64,000 bases of DNA from Icerya purchasi (taxonomy: Eukaryota > Arthropoda > Insecta > Hemiptera > Monophlebidae): contig CM077115.1 in assembly GCA_039619475.1 (NCBI GenBank), positions 30,827,083-30,891,082 of the forward strand. Direction: 5' to 3'. Positions 50,371 to 61,777 of the stretch are shown here, piece after piece; within the stretch, counting starts at the first letter, position 1; each line of letters starts with the position of its first letter. Below the pieces are notes generated by a model that ran no database searches, was not told where the DNA came from, and worked only from the letters and a program-made list of their open reading frames with translations. The position numbers and the translations under genes are program-made.

Positions 50371-51234
50371 TCAGTGGGTTACGATCACGTCCGGTGCCGA
50401 TTTACTCGATTGGAAACTGTACGCTCGATTATTTCGCATGTCTTCGTTGTGACGATCTTTTTTCTGGTTCAGCAGTTCGATGGTCGCCTCCGCTTTGAAT
50501 CGGTGTTGCTGTTGCGACGGTTGGAACGGCGATTCGGTGCGTGCCGATTCCTGCGGCTTCTGGTAATTTTTGTAGCCGAACGTGGTAAAGCCGATCGGTG
50601 GCGACGGCGGTGTCGCCGACACGTTCGAATACGGCTGCTGGTTTTTCAGCGACTTGCGCGGAAGCGTTACCAGGTTAATGACCGGCGACAGCGGTGTCGG
50701 CGATGGAGATCGACTGGAACTTTTGTTTATCAGACTGGAAAACGGTGACGTGGTCTGGAACAAGCTTTCGCGCGTCTGACACTCGTTGTCGACCATTTCG
50801 GGCGGAGTATACTCGGAACTGTCGTCGTTGGTGCCGTTGCGCGACATAAAGCCGCCGTCGTCGTCGTCTTCGTCGTAGACGGACGAGCGTTGCTTGTGGC
50901 GCGACATGGGCGTTAAGCGGAAAGTCGGTCCACCGTTCACGCGACGGCAGTCCTGGAACGGTGTCGTTTCACGCCGCATTAGGTTGCGGAATGTACCTTC
51001 GGTTGGAACGTAACAATCGTCGGACGACTGATGATGCAGATTTCGCGCTTCTGTCGCCGGCATGGCCGAACTGTCGCAACTTTCGGACGTCGTAGCCTGG
51101 TCAGTGTTCGTTATATGGTGAACGATGTTGTCCGGGAAATTAGGGAGCACTGTAAGTACCGGCGTAAGAATCATCGTGGGCGTTTTTCGGCCCAGTTGGT
51201 CTAATTGACTTTCCCTGGATTGAGCAATATTTTC
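50371..51234 (-). CDS. Last coding exon of an unnamed gene: Ser/Pro-rich tail
   Basis: This minus-strand exon encodes 287 residues and a stop. Its base composition is much richer in G+C than its surroundings, as expected for a real coding exon. The protein is hydrophilic and low in predicted structure: an acidic YDEDDDDGG stretch, SPSPTPLSP, a KSAPDVIVTH end and many Ser, Thr, Asn and Gln. The acceptor gctttgcag follows a branch-like ctaat. The upstream exon joins in phase 0 across a 52-nt intron. Such a tail suits the cytoplasmic end of a membrane protein or a scaffold, but I do not recognise the family. The long plus-strand frames here are antisense shadows. Confidence 0.8.
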   Translation of the reverse strand, partial: ENIAQSRESQLDQLGRKTPTMILTPVLTVLPNFPDNIVHHITNTDQATTSESCDSSAMPATEARNLHHQSSDDCYVPTEGTFRNLMRRETTPFQDCRRVNGGPTFRLTPMSRHKQRSSVYDEDDDDGGFMSRNGTNDDSSEYTPPEMVDNECQTRESLFQTTSPFSSLINKSSSRSPSPTPLSPVINLVTLPRKSLKNQQPYSNVSATPPSPPIGFTTFGYKNYQKPQESARTESPFQPSQQQHRFKAEATIELLNQKKDRHNEDMRNNRAYSFQSSKSAPDVIVTH

Positions 51235-51286
51235 CTGCAAAGCACGAGTATAATTAGTTCGTAACAATATTCTTTTCCAGACTTAC

Positions 51287-51333
51287 GCGACTCTCTTCGA
51301 TCAGATTTTTTGCCGTAACGAACGGAATAATAT
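51287..51333 (-). CDS. Penultimate coding exon of the unnamed gene
   Basis: A 47-nt minus-strand exon encoding IIPFVTAKNLIEESR, with a strong gtaagt donor and an acceptor attttaaag. A yeast-like tactaat branch motif lies about 30 nt upstream of that acceptor. It enters after one base of a codon and leaves in phase 0. An in-frame stop further upstream supports the acceptor position. Confidence 0.6.
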
Positions 51334-52779
51334 CTTTAAAATCGTGTAACGGATACAAAAATTAGTATTATATAATTTAGACTGTATCGAAAGTTATTAT
51401 ACCGTTTTTTTTTTTGTTTTTTTTTTGTAAAAAAAAAGAACAAACGAGAAATGTATTCTAGAGAAATAAGGAAACTAAAAATACATGGTATTTTTTCCGT
51501 AAAACATTTCATCGACTTCAATGACCGTGAGTTAAGTCACGGTAATAGCACATTTTCTTTTGATTTAGATGCGAAGAAAGCGTGGCGACATGTTTCATTG
51601 GCCTCTTTAATATCTACGCCGCATTGTGCACATCGGATAAAACGCATTTACGAAATGCGTGATAAAACTTCCGCTTCATGTAAATGGCGAATTTTTTACA
51701 AGAGCTTGTTCGATACGTATTTATGTAGTAATAATATCTCGGGTTATTTTTTAAAGATCTTATCATTTTGTTGACTCGGCATTTTTCCGACTGGTATAAT
51801 ATACTACTATTCCTTCAAATTCCCTAGGGTAACTTTTTTTTTGAAACCGATTTTATTATTAATAGAAACCTGCCGATTTCGTTTATTAGGGTTGACACAA
51901 TTTTTATCTACAATACAGTGCTAAAAACAAATTGGAATTTTCAGAGTAGTTGTTTCCGGACTTTTTTACCCACTGTCGAGCTTGATTTTTAATCAATTCG
52001 TGAGAACCCGGGTTTGTGGGCACGTTTAAAAAAAAGACAACAAAACAGGTGGTGTCTAGGGACACTACCCGGTAGGAGCGAAGTTTCTTTTGCTTTTTCG
52101 TAGATATTAGCTATAAAGTCACACTCATAAAGTATATGATAAAATAAAACAGGTTAACAGAAAAACCACACTATACTTCTACTTCGCGAAGTTAAATAAG
52201 AGACGAAAAAGTAAAAGAACAAAATTTTCTTTAAAAAGAAAACGTGAAATATTTATTTACGTGCTTGATGTTAGAGCGTATATAATTTGTCGACGAGCGT
52301 TTATCACGATGAAAGAAATCGATGTAATTAAATACTTAAAAATAAAATTTCAGACGGGCCAGTTATTTTTATTTTGTCTCCTTCCCCCACTCATAGCCAC
52401 ATCACTGCTGTATAGCGTGTATATGTATGACACATACTACCCGTATACTGTTTTTCGTATCGGTCGGACATAACGCTCGATTCCTTCCTTTTGCCTAGCT
52501 TCGATCGTTGCAACTTGCGATAAGGAACTTCGTTCCAAAAACAAACACGCTAGAAATATCGAACAATGATTTCCCCGACATTTTCTTAATAGACTACTTT
52601 TTCTTTGTTTGGTTTTTTTTTTGTACACCCCCCCCCCCAGTGGGTTCGTCAACATGAATATTATCACAAGAACTAGGAAAAGGCGAAAAATGAGCATACC
52701 CTTACTCGACGTGAAATATCCAACAAGAATGTATCAAGCGCTTGGATGACAGAACGAGAAGGAACGGAAACTTGCGTGA

Positions 52780-54340
52780 GGTGGTTCTCCCAGCGCAAAA
52801 TGTCTTCATTCATGACGGATGGTTTACTCTCTAAAGTTAGTACATTGATGGTTAGTTCATTTTCTACGAAATTAAGTTATCAAATATTTCTTAGATCCAT
52901 TATTCTTTCTAAATTGGACTATTGTTCTTTTCTTTATGCCAGTGCTCCCAAATCCCTCCTTACCAAACTTGATCTATCCAAAACTCTTGTTTCTTAGCCT
53001 CTGTATTGGTGCTCTGAATTCTTCTCCAACTCCTGCTCTCCTGACCGAAACTGGCTTCCTTCCTTTATTTATTCGAAGACTTTATCTCGGTGAAAGATTT
53101 ATGATTAAACGTCTTCACATTGCTCACTCGGAACTCGTGAATTCCTATCAATATATTCTGGACGACTGGCGTTTCTCTCCTAGAAAAATTCAAATTCTTT
53201 CACACTTGTCCTATTTTTTCACTTTATCCTCTCCTGTAACAAATCCCCGTACTTCACATACAACTTTTTAGAACTGCCATTTTCTCCCAAGCTATTTTCT
53301 CTTCCCTCGAACATTAAATCTCTTCCGTTTCCTGTAATACATAACGAATTTAACCAAACTCTACACTCACTTTTTCCAGCTCACAGCATGGTTTTTACGG
53401 ATGGCTCAAAATCTGCTTCAGGTGTCGAAGCTGCTTTTATTCTTCCTGATATTAACTATTCTGAGTCTTTTCAACTTCCTTCCTTTTCTTCTATCTTTTT
53501 AGCCGAATCCATGGCTATTTTACGTGCTATCCTTTTTATATCCTCAACATCCAATTTATCAAAATTCGTCATATGCTCTGATTCGAAAAGCGTTTTATTA
53601 GCTATCTCACCTCCCTTCCCCAAACCATCGTCAGATCCTATTATTCTTTATATTCGTTCCTTAATTTGTAATTTATTAACATCCCGTTCTATCCTAATTG
53701 ACCTGTTCTGGATTCCGGGCCACTGCGGCATCGTTGGTAACGATCTTGCCGATTCATTGGCATGTCTAGCTGCAGTAAATGGCCGTTTCATAGACAGATT
53801 TCCCTCCCAATGTCTTTGCCCTCTCTCTTATCGTTTTCACCATGACTACTGAGATCTTTATTCGTCTCTTTTCTCCAATCCTAATAAACCTTGCTATACA
53901 ACTCTCTCCACCCACTTCTTCCTGGTTTAATAATTTTCCCTGCATCAGCCGTTCTGTTATTTCTTCCATAATTCGCCTCCGCTTTAATCACAGTCTGCTT
54001 CCTGCCTCCCTCTTTCGTTTTAATATTGTTCAGTCTCCCTTGTGTCGTCCCTTTCATCCTCCTATCTTAAATTTGACCTGTGATGTAAATCACCTTCTCT
54101 ATTCGAATGCTCATCTATCTCCTCAGAACGCGCAGTCCTTTATTCTAATTTGCTTGGCCTTGGCCTCCCGACCCCTTACTGTGCCCACTACATTCTTGGT
54201 CATCTTTCTCCTTCTGTTGTTCCTGTATTGGCTATCTTCATTTCTTCTGTTTCCAATCGCTTCCTGATATAGCTTTCAAATAGCTGCGTTTCATCATTTG
54301 TTAGTCCTTTGTGTTGGGTAAATGTTCTGTGTTGACGCGG
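52780..54340 (+). mobile_element. Non-LTR retrotransposon 3' end (RT C-terminus, RNase H, Cys/His tail)
   Basis: 5'-truncated copy. RT C-terminal motifs (LSKLDYCSFLYASAPKSLL, then FLPLFIRRLYLGERFMIKRL) are split by a frameshift near 52985. RNase H follows at 53388-53790. A downstream frame (53842-54267) has a C/H-rich segment (LCRPFHPP...CDVNHLLYSNAHL) typical of I-superfamily ends. The strand is strongly pyrimidine-rich. Fragments of the same family lie at 10820-11010 and 13440-13740. Confidence 0.88.
53388..53852 (+). CDS. RNase H domain of non-LTR retrotransposon
   Basis: The 154-codon frame reads FTDGSKSASG, then FLAESMAILRAI, CSDSKSVLLAI and WIPGHCGIVGNDLADSLA. These supply the D-E-D-D metal-binding residues in order with normal spacing. 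The domain removes RNA from RNA/DNA hybrids during reverse transcription. It is now detached by frameshift from the RT and from the downstream frame, so it is a remnant rather than a working polyprotein. Confidence 0.85.
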   Translation: MVFTDGSKSASGVEAAFILPDINYSESFQLPSFSSIFLAESMAILRAILFISSTSNLSKFVICSDSKSVLLAISPPFPKPSSDPIILYIRSLICNLLTSRSILIDLFWIPGHCGIVGNDLADSLACLAAVNGRFIDRFPSQCLCPLSYRFHHDY

Positions 54341-55139
54341 ACCAAAGAAAAAAAGAAAAAGATTTTTTTTTTTTTTTTTTTTGGCGGAGTAAATTACTCT
54401 GAATATCTGATGTTCAACAATAACCGGTTTAGTTAGTTTTAGAAGCCTTGAAAGTTAATAGAGTAAAGATAGCTATTTACCTGCTGCTGAAAGTTTTTTA
54501 GGGAAAAAAACATGCTCTATTCTCCTGTAACAATTTTTCTCCTGATTTAGGCAATCGGTTGTGGTTTTTTTTATTTATTTTTTTTTTTTTTTGAGGGGGA
54601 GGGGCACTAACGGAAAATATTAGTTTAGCAACATAATAGATAGGGTTAGAACTATATTTTTATTTTACTGGATGCGGAATTAATGAAAACTTTTACAACA
54701 GGAGCATCTAAGAAAGGGGGTAGATAAAGAGAGCATATATGAGGCGTTGTACAGAATAGAGTTTTAAGAGTTGAGAAAAGAATAAATTACGTTCGGTGAA
54801 TAAATAAGAATACTGGAAAATTGATAAACATAACAGAAACTATCAGGATGCAATGGACAAAAGGGAGGAGATGTAGTCAAGGAAAAACGATTTAGTGAAG
54901 AATAGAGGAAAATGTAGGAGAAATTATAAATTGATGCGGGTGAAGCAAGTTGCAGGACCAAGATCGAGAAGCAGCTATACAGGGTTAAGATGTGAATTGG
55001 GATTAGAGAAACAAAAAGGGAATGCCGTAGTTTAATACGACAGGATTTAGTTGGCAGAAGAATATTGTGCGTTGAAATCTCGATGACAGGATGCAGATCG
55101 ACAGTTTCATTTTGCTCAATACTTTTGATACAGTTACGA

Positions 55140-55149
<10 letters not shown>

Positions 55150-55172
<23 letters not shown>

Positions 55173-57263
55173 GTTACACGCGATATCCTGGCGCATAGTG
55201 TAATAATTATATGTAAAATAGCGAATGTTTACATTTATTTTCATCATGAATTTTAATGATGTTAATAAGATGGAAAAAAAAGAAGAAGTGGTGTTTAGAG
55301 GGGGATACTCGGTGGATTCCTTTCACTTTTTAGTAGATATACAAGTATAAAGTCATTCACAAAGTATACGATAAAAAATGACACGTAATATATAAATCCT
55401 GTGTGAATTAAAACAAAAACAATAAATAAATCATCAGACTCGTTGAAGTGTGGTAACGTTGCACAAAGAAAACGCGCCAATTTTCAAATTCAATAAAATT
55501 TACACGTGTTTAGAATTGAGGTTATACAGCTGATGACCACGCACAGTGCTTGCTACTCGAATCTCGATACTCGCACGCACGTACACGCATACACACACAC
55601 GCACACCCGTACATAATAGAAAGAGACAGAGTGAAAGAGAAAGGGAGTGAAGGTCGCCTGGAGAACGCATAACGCCTTTTTGTTCCCTGACGATTTCTGC
55701 CAGTTTACTCCTACCGCCAAACCGCATAAAAGAACTTAGTTCCGATAATATTCGAACATGTTTTGTATTTTATATAACTCTAGCTTTTAGTGGTTTCACG
55801 GATTTATATTATTATAAACGGTTCTCGGGAAATAAGATCGATTCGCTATTTTTTTTTTTCATTTTTTTAGGAGTCTTTTAATTCTATTTCAGTCAAATCG
55901 TTATAGCTTAACCGGTTTTAAACGTGGAATATAAAATATGATAAACCGCTGTGGAGGTCATTAACATTTATAAACATATTTTAAAACTATTCTGTATTCT
56001 TTTCATTTAGGCGAACTTCATCCATTGTAATAGTCGAGTTACAACTCTTTATTGCGAATCTATGAAAAATAAGAATAGAAAAGATATCATTTATTTGATT
56101 TTTTTTTAAAAATAAATTTACGATGACATACATACGTGAGTTTTAAAAAGTTGTACGCCATAAACGAATTATAAGCGAATAACTCTGGCTCCCAACCGAT
56201 TATGCGCTCTTTTCGTGTTTATTTGTCTCATTTATGCTATTAGATCTTTTACAATTTCCTCAAATCATCGACATCTATATCTTCCCTTTTTTCCCAGTTG
56301 TTTTCGCCTCCTCTTTGTTCTGATCTACTGCATTTTGCCACTCCGTCTGCCAACTCTTAAATTTATTCAAAAATTAATTAGCAAATGTCTCTGATCCATC
56401 TGAAATCAAATTGAACACCGGAGAAGTTGTCTAGAAAAATAAGTAGTACCAAAAGAGAAATGAACTGGGCTCAATATTTTCTCTTCGGATCATTTGGATG
56501 CTGAGTACGTTGTGAAGCTGTTAGCTTCGTAATCCTAACGGTATGAGACCTGCTATAACTGCTATAAATGGCAAGTATAATTTTAGGGAAGGTCAACTTT
56601 TTTCATTTTCATGTTTTCGCAACAATGAACTGCGATTCAATTATTGATAATATTCGTCGGAATGGAGAAAACGAAACAAAAATAAGGATTGAAAGTTCCG
56701 AAATACCTTTATAAATGAAATTGTGAAAAATAAACTATATTATTTTTACGCTTGTCTGATACCGAAATTGCTTTTTTGTACTAATATTTATCCGGGTTCA
56801 AAGATTTTTTGAACATACAATTTTACAAATTCAAACTTCGGCTAATTCTCAGCTCATTGATTTTTTACTAAAATTCTTACCCGAAAATGGGAAAGATCAT
56901 TAGAAACATTTTTCAAAGCTGGCAAGTGGCGCTTTTGGTAATTTATCAGATATTTCACAACTTATGTAACACGTTATGGAATAGATTTTGTAATACGGCA
57001 GCAGAATTAGAGGAAAAAATAATGAAAATTGCGAACGTAGTTCGGATGAAAAAATTACACAACACTGATTTACTTTGTGAATTATTCAGTTGTTTTCATT
57101 ATTGTACTGCAGCTAATAGAGACCATTATTTCGGACCGACGTTAAAGTGATATTAAGAATATTGAGAAGGAGGTTCGTACATTTTTCCTGAATATTAAAT
57201 GTGTGTTTTTTCTAAAATTTTAGACTATGATATTTTAAAAAACTTTTGAACTTTTTATTACAT
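55150..57263. other. Stretch without supported genes
   Basis: It holds a (TA)n tract near 55147-55172, CA-rich microsatellite DNA near 55589-55608 and unassigned frames. A ~60-bp block at 56460-56530 resembles 4945-5005 (gaactgg...caatatt...gatc...agtac) and may be part of a decayed repeat family. Confidence 0.4.
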
Positions 57264-57503
57264 TCAGAAGCTGTGTATCCTATCTACGTCTAAAAAGACT
57301 GCTGTGACCGCTGTACGTTCCTGCTCTCTTTCAAATGCAGAAGGTATGTTATCAACTGCACCATTTGTTGAGTGGAAATTCAAATTGTCCGAGTAGGATT
57401 TATCGAGTGATATAATCTTTGAAGTACGATTTTTTTCAAATACTTTGTCCTTTATGGTAGTAAATTGATTGGTGTCGATATATATAGGTGTATGAAGGTT
57501 CAT
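57264..57503 (-). other. Candidate minus-strand exon, hydrophilic
   Basis: An open minus-strand frame of 79 codons from the ATG (open slightly further upstream) with soluble, coding-like composition (NGAVDNIPSAFEREQERTAV). An acceptor-like ccataaag inside it would join the transmembrane exon at 61014-61157 in phase 0. It could be a cytoplasmic exon of the unnamed minus-strand gene, a transposon remnant or chance. Confidence 0.25.
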
Positions 57504-58369
57504 TAAGCATGCGCACCTTGTTTTTATTATTGAGAAACCTCAAAGAATCGGATAATAATTGAGTCGCAATGGAATTTGTATATTAGTTGCCAAATAGTTT
57601 TGTCAAAGAGACATTTAAGTACCTAAATTGTAATAAGGTACAAAAGGACATAGCAGGGTAAGATAGTGAGAAATGCCCCCAACCCAGTCGTTATAAAAAT
57701 TATACCATCGAAAAAATCTAAAACGAACACCTCGCTGGAAAAAATAAATATGTATTTTATGCTAAACTGCCATCATGAATTTTTTCAGATTTTTTAAAGG
57801 GGTGGAAGCACCTTAAAAATAATAAAAACTGTTTTTTTTTTGCATTTTCGGCCAAATTTAGCAGCTATAAGCTGATAAAAAAAAATTTTCAGCCTCAGAT
57901 TTATACAAAATGACATAATAAGTATTTCCTAGTATTTTGGACGCAAAGAATATGGAACGAAACATTTAAATCTCACTTTTCTGCTGGTTTTTCATTTAGA
58001 AAAAAATGATCCATATTCCTCTTGATTTTCAACTACAATGACTTATAAAGACGCTCCAATATATTAAACACAAAGTATTTTACGAGAAACTACTCAAATG
58101 AATTCATTCGAATTTTTAAAAACTGCGAACGCCCCTTAAAAACTAAAAATAAGCGTTGTTTTTGCATTTTTTGCCATATTTAGCTCCCATGAGCTGGTAA
58201 AAAAAATTTTTTTGGCTTCAGTTTTATACAGAATGGCATAATAAGTACTTTCCCAATATTTTGGTCACAAAGAATATAGGAAAAAAAATGAATTTCGTTT
58301 TTTTGCTAGTTGTTTGGTTGATTTTTTGGTTTTACGTTTCACGAGATACTAAAATAATTCATATGTGTG

Positions 58370-58566
58370 CCTTCGTTAAAAGGAATAGAGTATCAGCTTT
58401 CAACTGTAGAAGCCACTCTCGTCGGTTAACAATGGTCCGTTGGATCGCTGAAGCCATCCACGGTGCAGTAGGCCAAAAATGGAAATTACTTCGCAACCAG
58501 TTTAATAATAGGTTGCTTGAGGATGCTGGGTTGTACTGTAAAAATGATTTGTTTCTAGCACAGTGA
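58370..58566 (+). pseudogene. DDE_Tnp_4-like transposase C-terminal fragment
   Basis: Codons up to the stop at 58566 read LTMVRWIAEAIHGAVGQKWK, then LLRNQFNNRLLEDAGLY. This resembles the segment TKIRWVVESVNGILGQKFHL of Harbinger-related transposases that follows the last catalytic acid. The codons upstream belong to the terminal repeat, so the catalytic core has been lost. Confidence 0.7.
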
Positions 58567-58970
58567 ATTTTTGGTTCACGATTTATTTCCCGTGTAGACA
58601 CCAATGAAGTTTTACCTTAACTAATGAATCACGATAATACAGAAAATGTTCTATATTTCAAAGGTGGTGATAGGGAAGTGGAGTCGCCGAAAAGTTCTTT
58701 TTGGAAAAATTGGCATCTGCAGACCTCTCGGATTTTCCAGAGTTGTCAGAAAAAGATTTGGAATTATTTTTTACCGGCACTCATTAATTATATTTAGCAA
58801 TTTCATATTTAAACTGAAATGATGAACAATTCCGAAGAAATCAATCTTCAGTACCGGAAGGAATCACCAGAAATTATTAAAATTCAAGTACGATCTCGCC
58901 ACATGAGTAGATGTCAGACGTGTAACTTCTACATACAGTATATGTATATCGAATAGTACCAAACATAGTG

Positions 58971-59075
58971 GTCCTATATTACTGTGGGTGTGCTAATGGT
59001 ATTGGCTGTTGTGCACATGTCGCTGCGGTAATATATTACTTACCACATGCACGATATCTATCAAAGTTAATTTAA
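58971..59075 (+). pseudogene. SWIM zinc-finger remnant
   Basis: The frame reads YYCGCANGIGCCAHVAAVIY and then LPHARYLSKL. The CxC...CxH ligands are all present (cysteines at codons 5, 7 and 14, histidine at codon 16 of the frame). SWIM fingers of this exact look (C-C-AHVA, then Y-L-x-x-AR) occur at the C-terminus of ISL2EU-type transposases. A stop follows at 59073. Confidence 0.72.
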
Positions 59076-61013
59076 CCTGCTGAACGTACATCTTACAAAA
59101 CTTTTCGATGCTGTACTTCATATATCAGTTATACAAGAAGACAGCGATGTAGATGATCAGTTGTAACAGTACATTAAGATTATTAGCTGCTATATTAATT
59201 ATTTTTTTATATTCATTATGTTTAAAATATATAGAACGATAATGGCAGTGTCTTCCCAGATAAAAAAAAAAAAAAACAAAAAAACAATACAAATTCTATT
59301 GCTTATTTTTAATTTACTTTATTTTTTACATCATTGTAAGAATAAATCGATCTAAAAACAAGACGAAAATTAGTTTTTAAATATTTCTTGTTATTCATAT
59401 TTTAAATATTGTATCGAACTGTTAAATCATTTAAGCTAAACATAAAAAAATAAAAATTGATAACATGTGAACAAAGTATCCGAAATAATTTATTCTTTGA
59501 TTTAACTGTTGATCTTATTTATTTTTTTTATCGCATCAGTATTTTGTAAGATAAAATAAAAAAAATTCAGCCAAAAACATAATAGGAAAGTAAATGACAA
59601 CGTCTGCATTCCATATTCCTTCTGTCCGGAATACTGGAAAATATTTATGAAGTTTTTTGCATAAACTTAAGACCAAAACAAAACTTTTTTCAACCGCTCA
59701 TGGAAGCTAAATGCGACAAAATATTAAAAAAAAAAAACGGGGTTTTTAATTTATACAGGGGGGTGGGGGGTTTACAACTTCTAAAAATCTAGATAAATTC
59801 AATTGTCTCTAATATATCGGAAGATATTTAGAAGTCATTTTAGTTGAAAACCAAAGCGAATATGAATGATTTTTTTTTTTTTTTTTTGTGAGCCATAAAA
59901 ATGAAAAACCAGCAGAAAAATGAGATTTAAATATTTCGTTTCATATTCTTTGTGTTCAAAATACTGGGAAGTACTTATTATGTCATTTTGTATAAATCTG
60001 AGGCTAAAAAAAAATTTTTATCAGCCTATAGCTGCTAAATTTGACCGAAAATGCAAAAAAAAAAAAGTTTTTATTATTTTTAAGGTGCGTCCACCCCTTT
60101 TAAAAAAATCTGAAAAAATTCATGACGGTAGTTTAGCATAAAATACATGATATTTATTTTTTCCAGCGAGGTGTTTGTTTTAGATTTTTTTTTTTTATAG
60201 CGGTTTGACAAATGGATTTTTAGGTTAAGTTTTGTTGATGAATAAGTCTGAAAATATTTTTTAATTGTAGGGATTTGAAATATATCTTCAATTTGAGCCC
60301 AACATGAATAATATCGGCCAACTGGTTCTCAAGATATCGTCAAAAAACTCGATTTTAGATGTTTGCTCCTAGGGGGCGCCCCTTAAAGGGTAGCGGGCTG
60401 AAACTTTCAGGATGATAATATTTTCCGATGCCTGACACACGATGGTATAATTTTTAAAACGATTGGTTTTAGGAGCATTTTTCACTATCTTACCCTGCTA
60501 TGTCCTTTAAGAGTTTTCTTAATTAGTGACTTTGTCGCTTTTTTTCTAACTATCGCAGAAGTGATTGATTTTGGCGCTTGCATGACGGTAAAGGACAATC
60601 TAATTTTTCATTCAATCAACAACATCGTTACCAGGATAAAAAGTGCCAGCAAGATAGCTAACAAACGTTTCTGATTTATCACTAGAAAAGAAGAAAATTT
60701 CGCCAAAATTTAAAAATTTTTTTGCACCATTATAAGTTTTTCACGTAAAACGAAAAAGTAATTATTCTCCTTTAAACAAACTGTTAGGTCGTCAAAAAAT
60801 TGGGGGGGGGGGGGGTTCAATATGATTACTAAGACTGTAGGAAGAATCACACTAAAAATAACTTGACCATTAAGCCGATTACTAGTTTTATTCTTCGTAC
60901 CAGACGGTCTAATATCTCTATTAATGCTTAGAATACAAACACCGTATTATATATGTATGTACGTGTATATTTATACATACGAATGTGTATATAGTATAAA
61001 ATTATATACAAAC

Positions 61014-61157
61014 CTTAATAACTCGATAGTCATGAATCAGTTTACGAATAATGTTAAATAATAACGTACAACACATTCCAAAAATAGTAACAAAAAATAT
61101 CACTAGAATGATCATAATATCACTGTCGAGCAGATGGTGCCATAGGGTTTCTTCTTT
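61014..61157 (-). CDS. Candidate transmembrane exon, minus strand
   Basis: Exactly 48 codons between an acceptor (ttctttttattag) and a gtttgt donor, phase 0 at both ends. It starts KEETLWHHLLDSDI, continues with about 21 hydrophobic residues (IMIILVIFFVTIFGMCC and on) and ends in basic NIIRKLIHDYRVIK. By the positive-inside rule the end faces the cytoplasm, so a hydrophilic tail such as 50371-51234 could follow. The linkage of the two is inference, and no family is recognised. Confidence 0.5.
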
Positions 61158-61272
61158 CTAATAAAAAGAACAAACAAATTCTACTATTAGTATACCTATA
61201 TAGGTCTTATGCGTATGTGTATACGAGTGAATTTATTTTTATTGTGTGTTGTACATCATGTATTTTCAGTGA

Positions 61273-61337
61273 CGTGTACAGTTTAAATCCTTTATTTGGA
61301 ATAGTCGCGGGTCTAGAGCGATGTGAATTCGAAAAGG
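61273..61337 (+). CDS. Candidate plus-strand exon
   Basis: Acceptor catgtattttcag, donor gtatag, 65 nt. After one completing base it reads DVYSLNPLFGIVAGLERCEF and ends in phase 0. This agrees with the next candidate exon at 61682. The minus strand is also open here, so coding direction is uncertain. No family is recognised. Confidence 0.25.
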
Positions 61338-61496
61338 TATAGTTAAACGAAATATTTTAATAAAAAAAGTTAATAGTAGTACTATTGTAAAAATTGGAAA
61401 TAACTATTTATATCAACTTAATTTAGAAATATGTTTAAAAATGTTCCTGATTAAGCTGATATAAACTGTTATTTTCAATTTGAACAATTATTAGAA

Positions 61497-61532
<36 letters not shown>

Positions 61533-61681
61533 ATGTATATATATCGACTTTGCCAATGTTTTGGAAGAACTTCGGACAACCACATGACACCCCCCCCCCA
61601 CACACTTTTAGATACGTGCCTATTTTAAAATGAATAAAGAAAACGACAAGACGAAAAATCATAAAAATTTGTCCTTTGCAG

Positions 61682-61777
61682 ATGAATTTTGTAAAAACAT
61701 ATCACACATGGATCTTCACTGCGTTGGCAAATTTAATAAACCGAAGGGAAATAGCAGCGTATTTCAATGATAAATAA
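61682..61777 (+). CDS. Candidate plus-strand terminal exon
   Basis: Acceptor tttgtcctttgcag. Read in phase 0 it gives MNFVKTYHTWIFTALANLIN and then RREIAAYFNDK and a stop, compatible in phase with 61273-61337. Another frame is also open for about 29 codons, so the call is weak. Confidence 0.22.
   Translation: MNFVKTYHTWIFTALANLINRREIAAYFNDK

Larger units (their letters stand above)
57643..60508 (+). mobile_element. Decayed long-TIR transposon with DDE_Tnp_4-like and SWIM remains
   Basis: The ends are inverted copies starting aaggacatagcagggtaaga, and similarity continues inward for roughly 600-900 bp on each side. Between the arms lie three pieces of one transposase type: VRWIAEAIHGAVGQKWKLL (58432-58560), PEIIKIQVRSRHMSR (58867-58910) and a SWIM-type zinc finger YYCGCANGIGCCAHVAAVIY (58977-59036). 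The first two share a frame and the third is shifted. The order matches DDE_Tnp_4 transposases of the Harbinger/ISL2EU type with a C-terminal SWIM finger. The element is inactive. Confidence 0.8.

Noticed and set aside
50368..50748. Plus-strand ORF of 126 codons, Arg-rich
   Set aside because: It is antisense to the spliced minus-strand Ser/Pro-rich exon, and its Arg bias follows from that exon's codons.
53766..53969. Minus-strand ORF of 67 codons
   Set aside because: It is antisense to the retrotransposon RNase H region.
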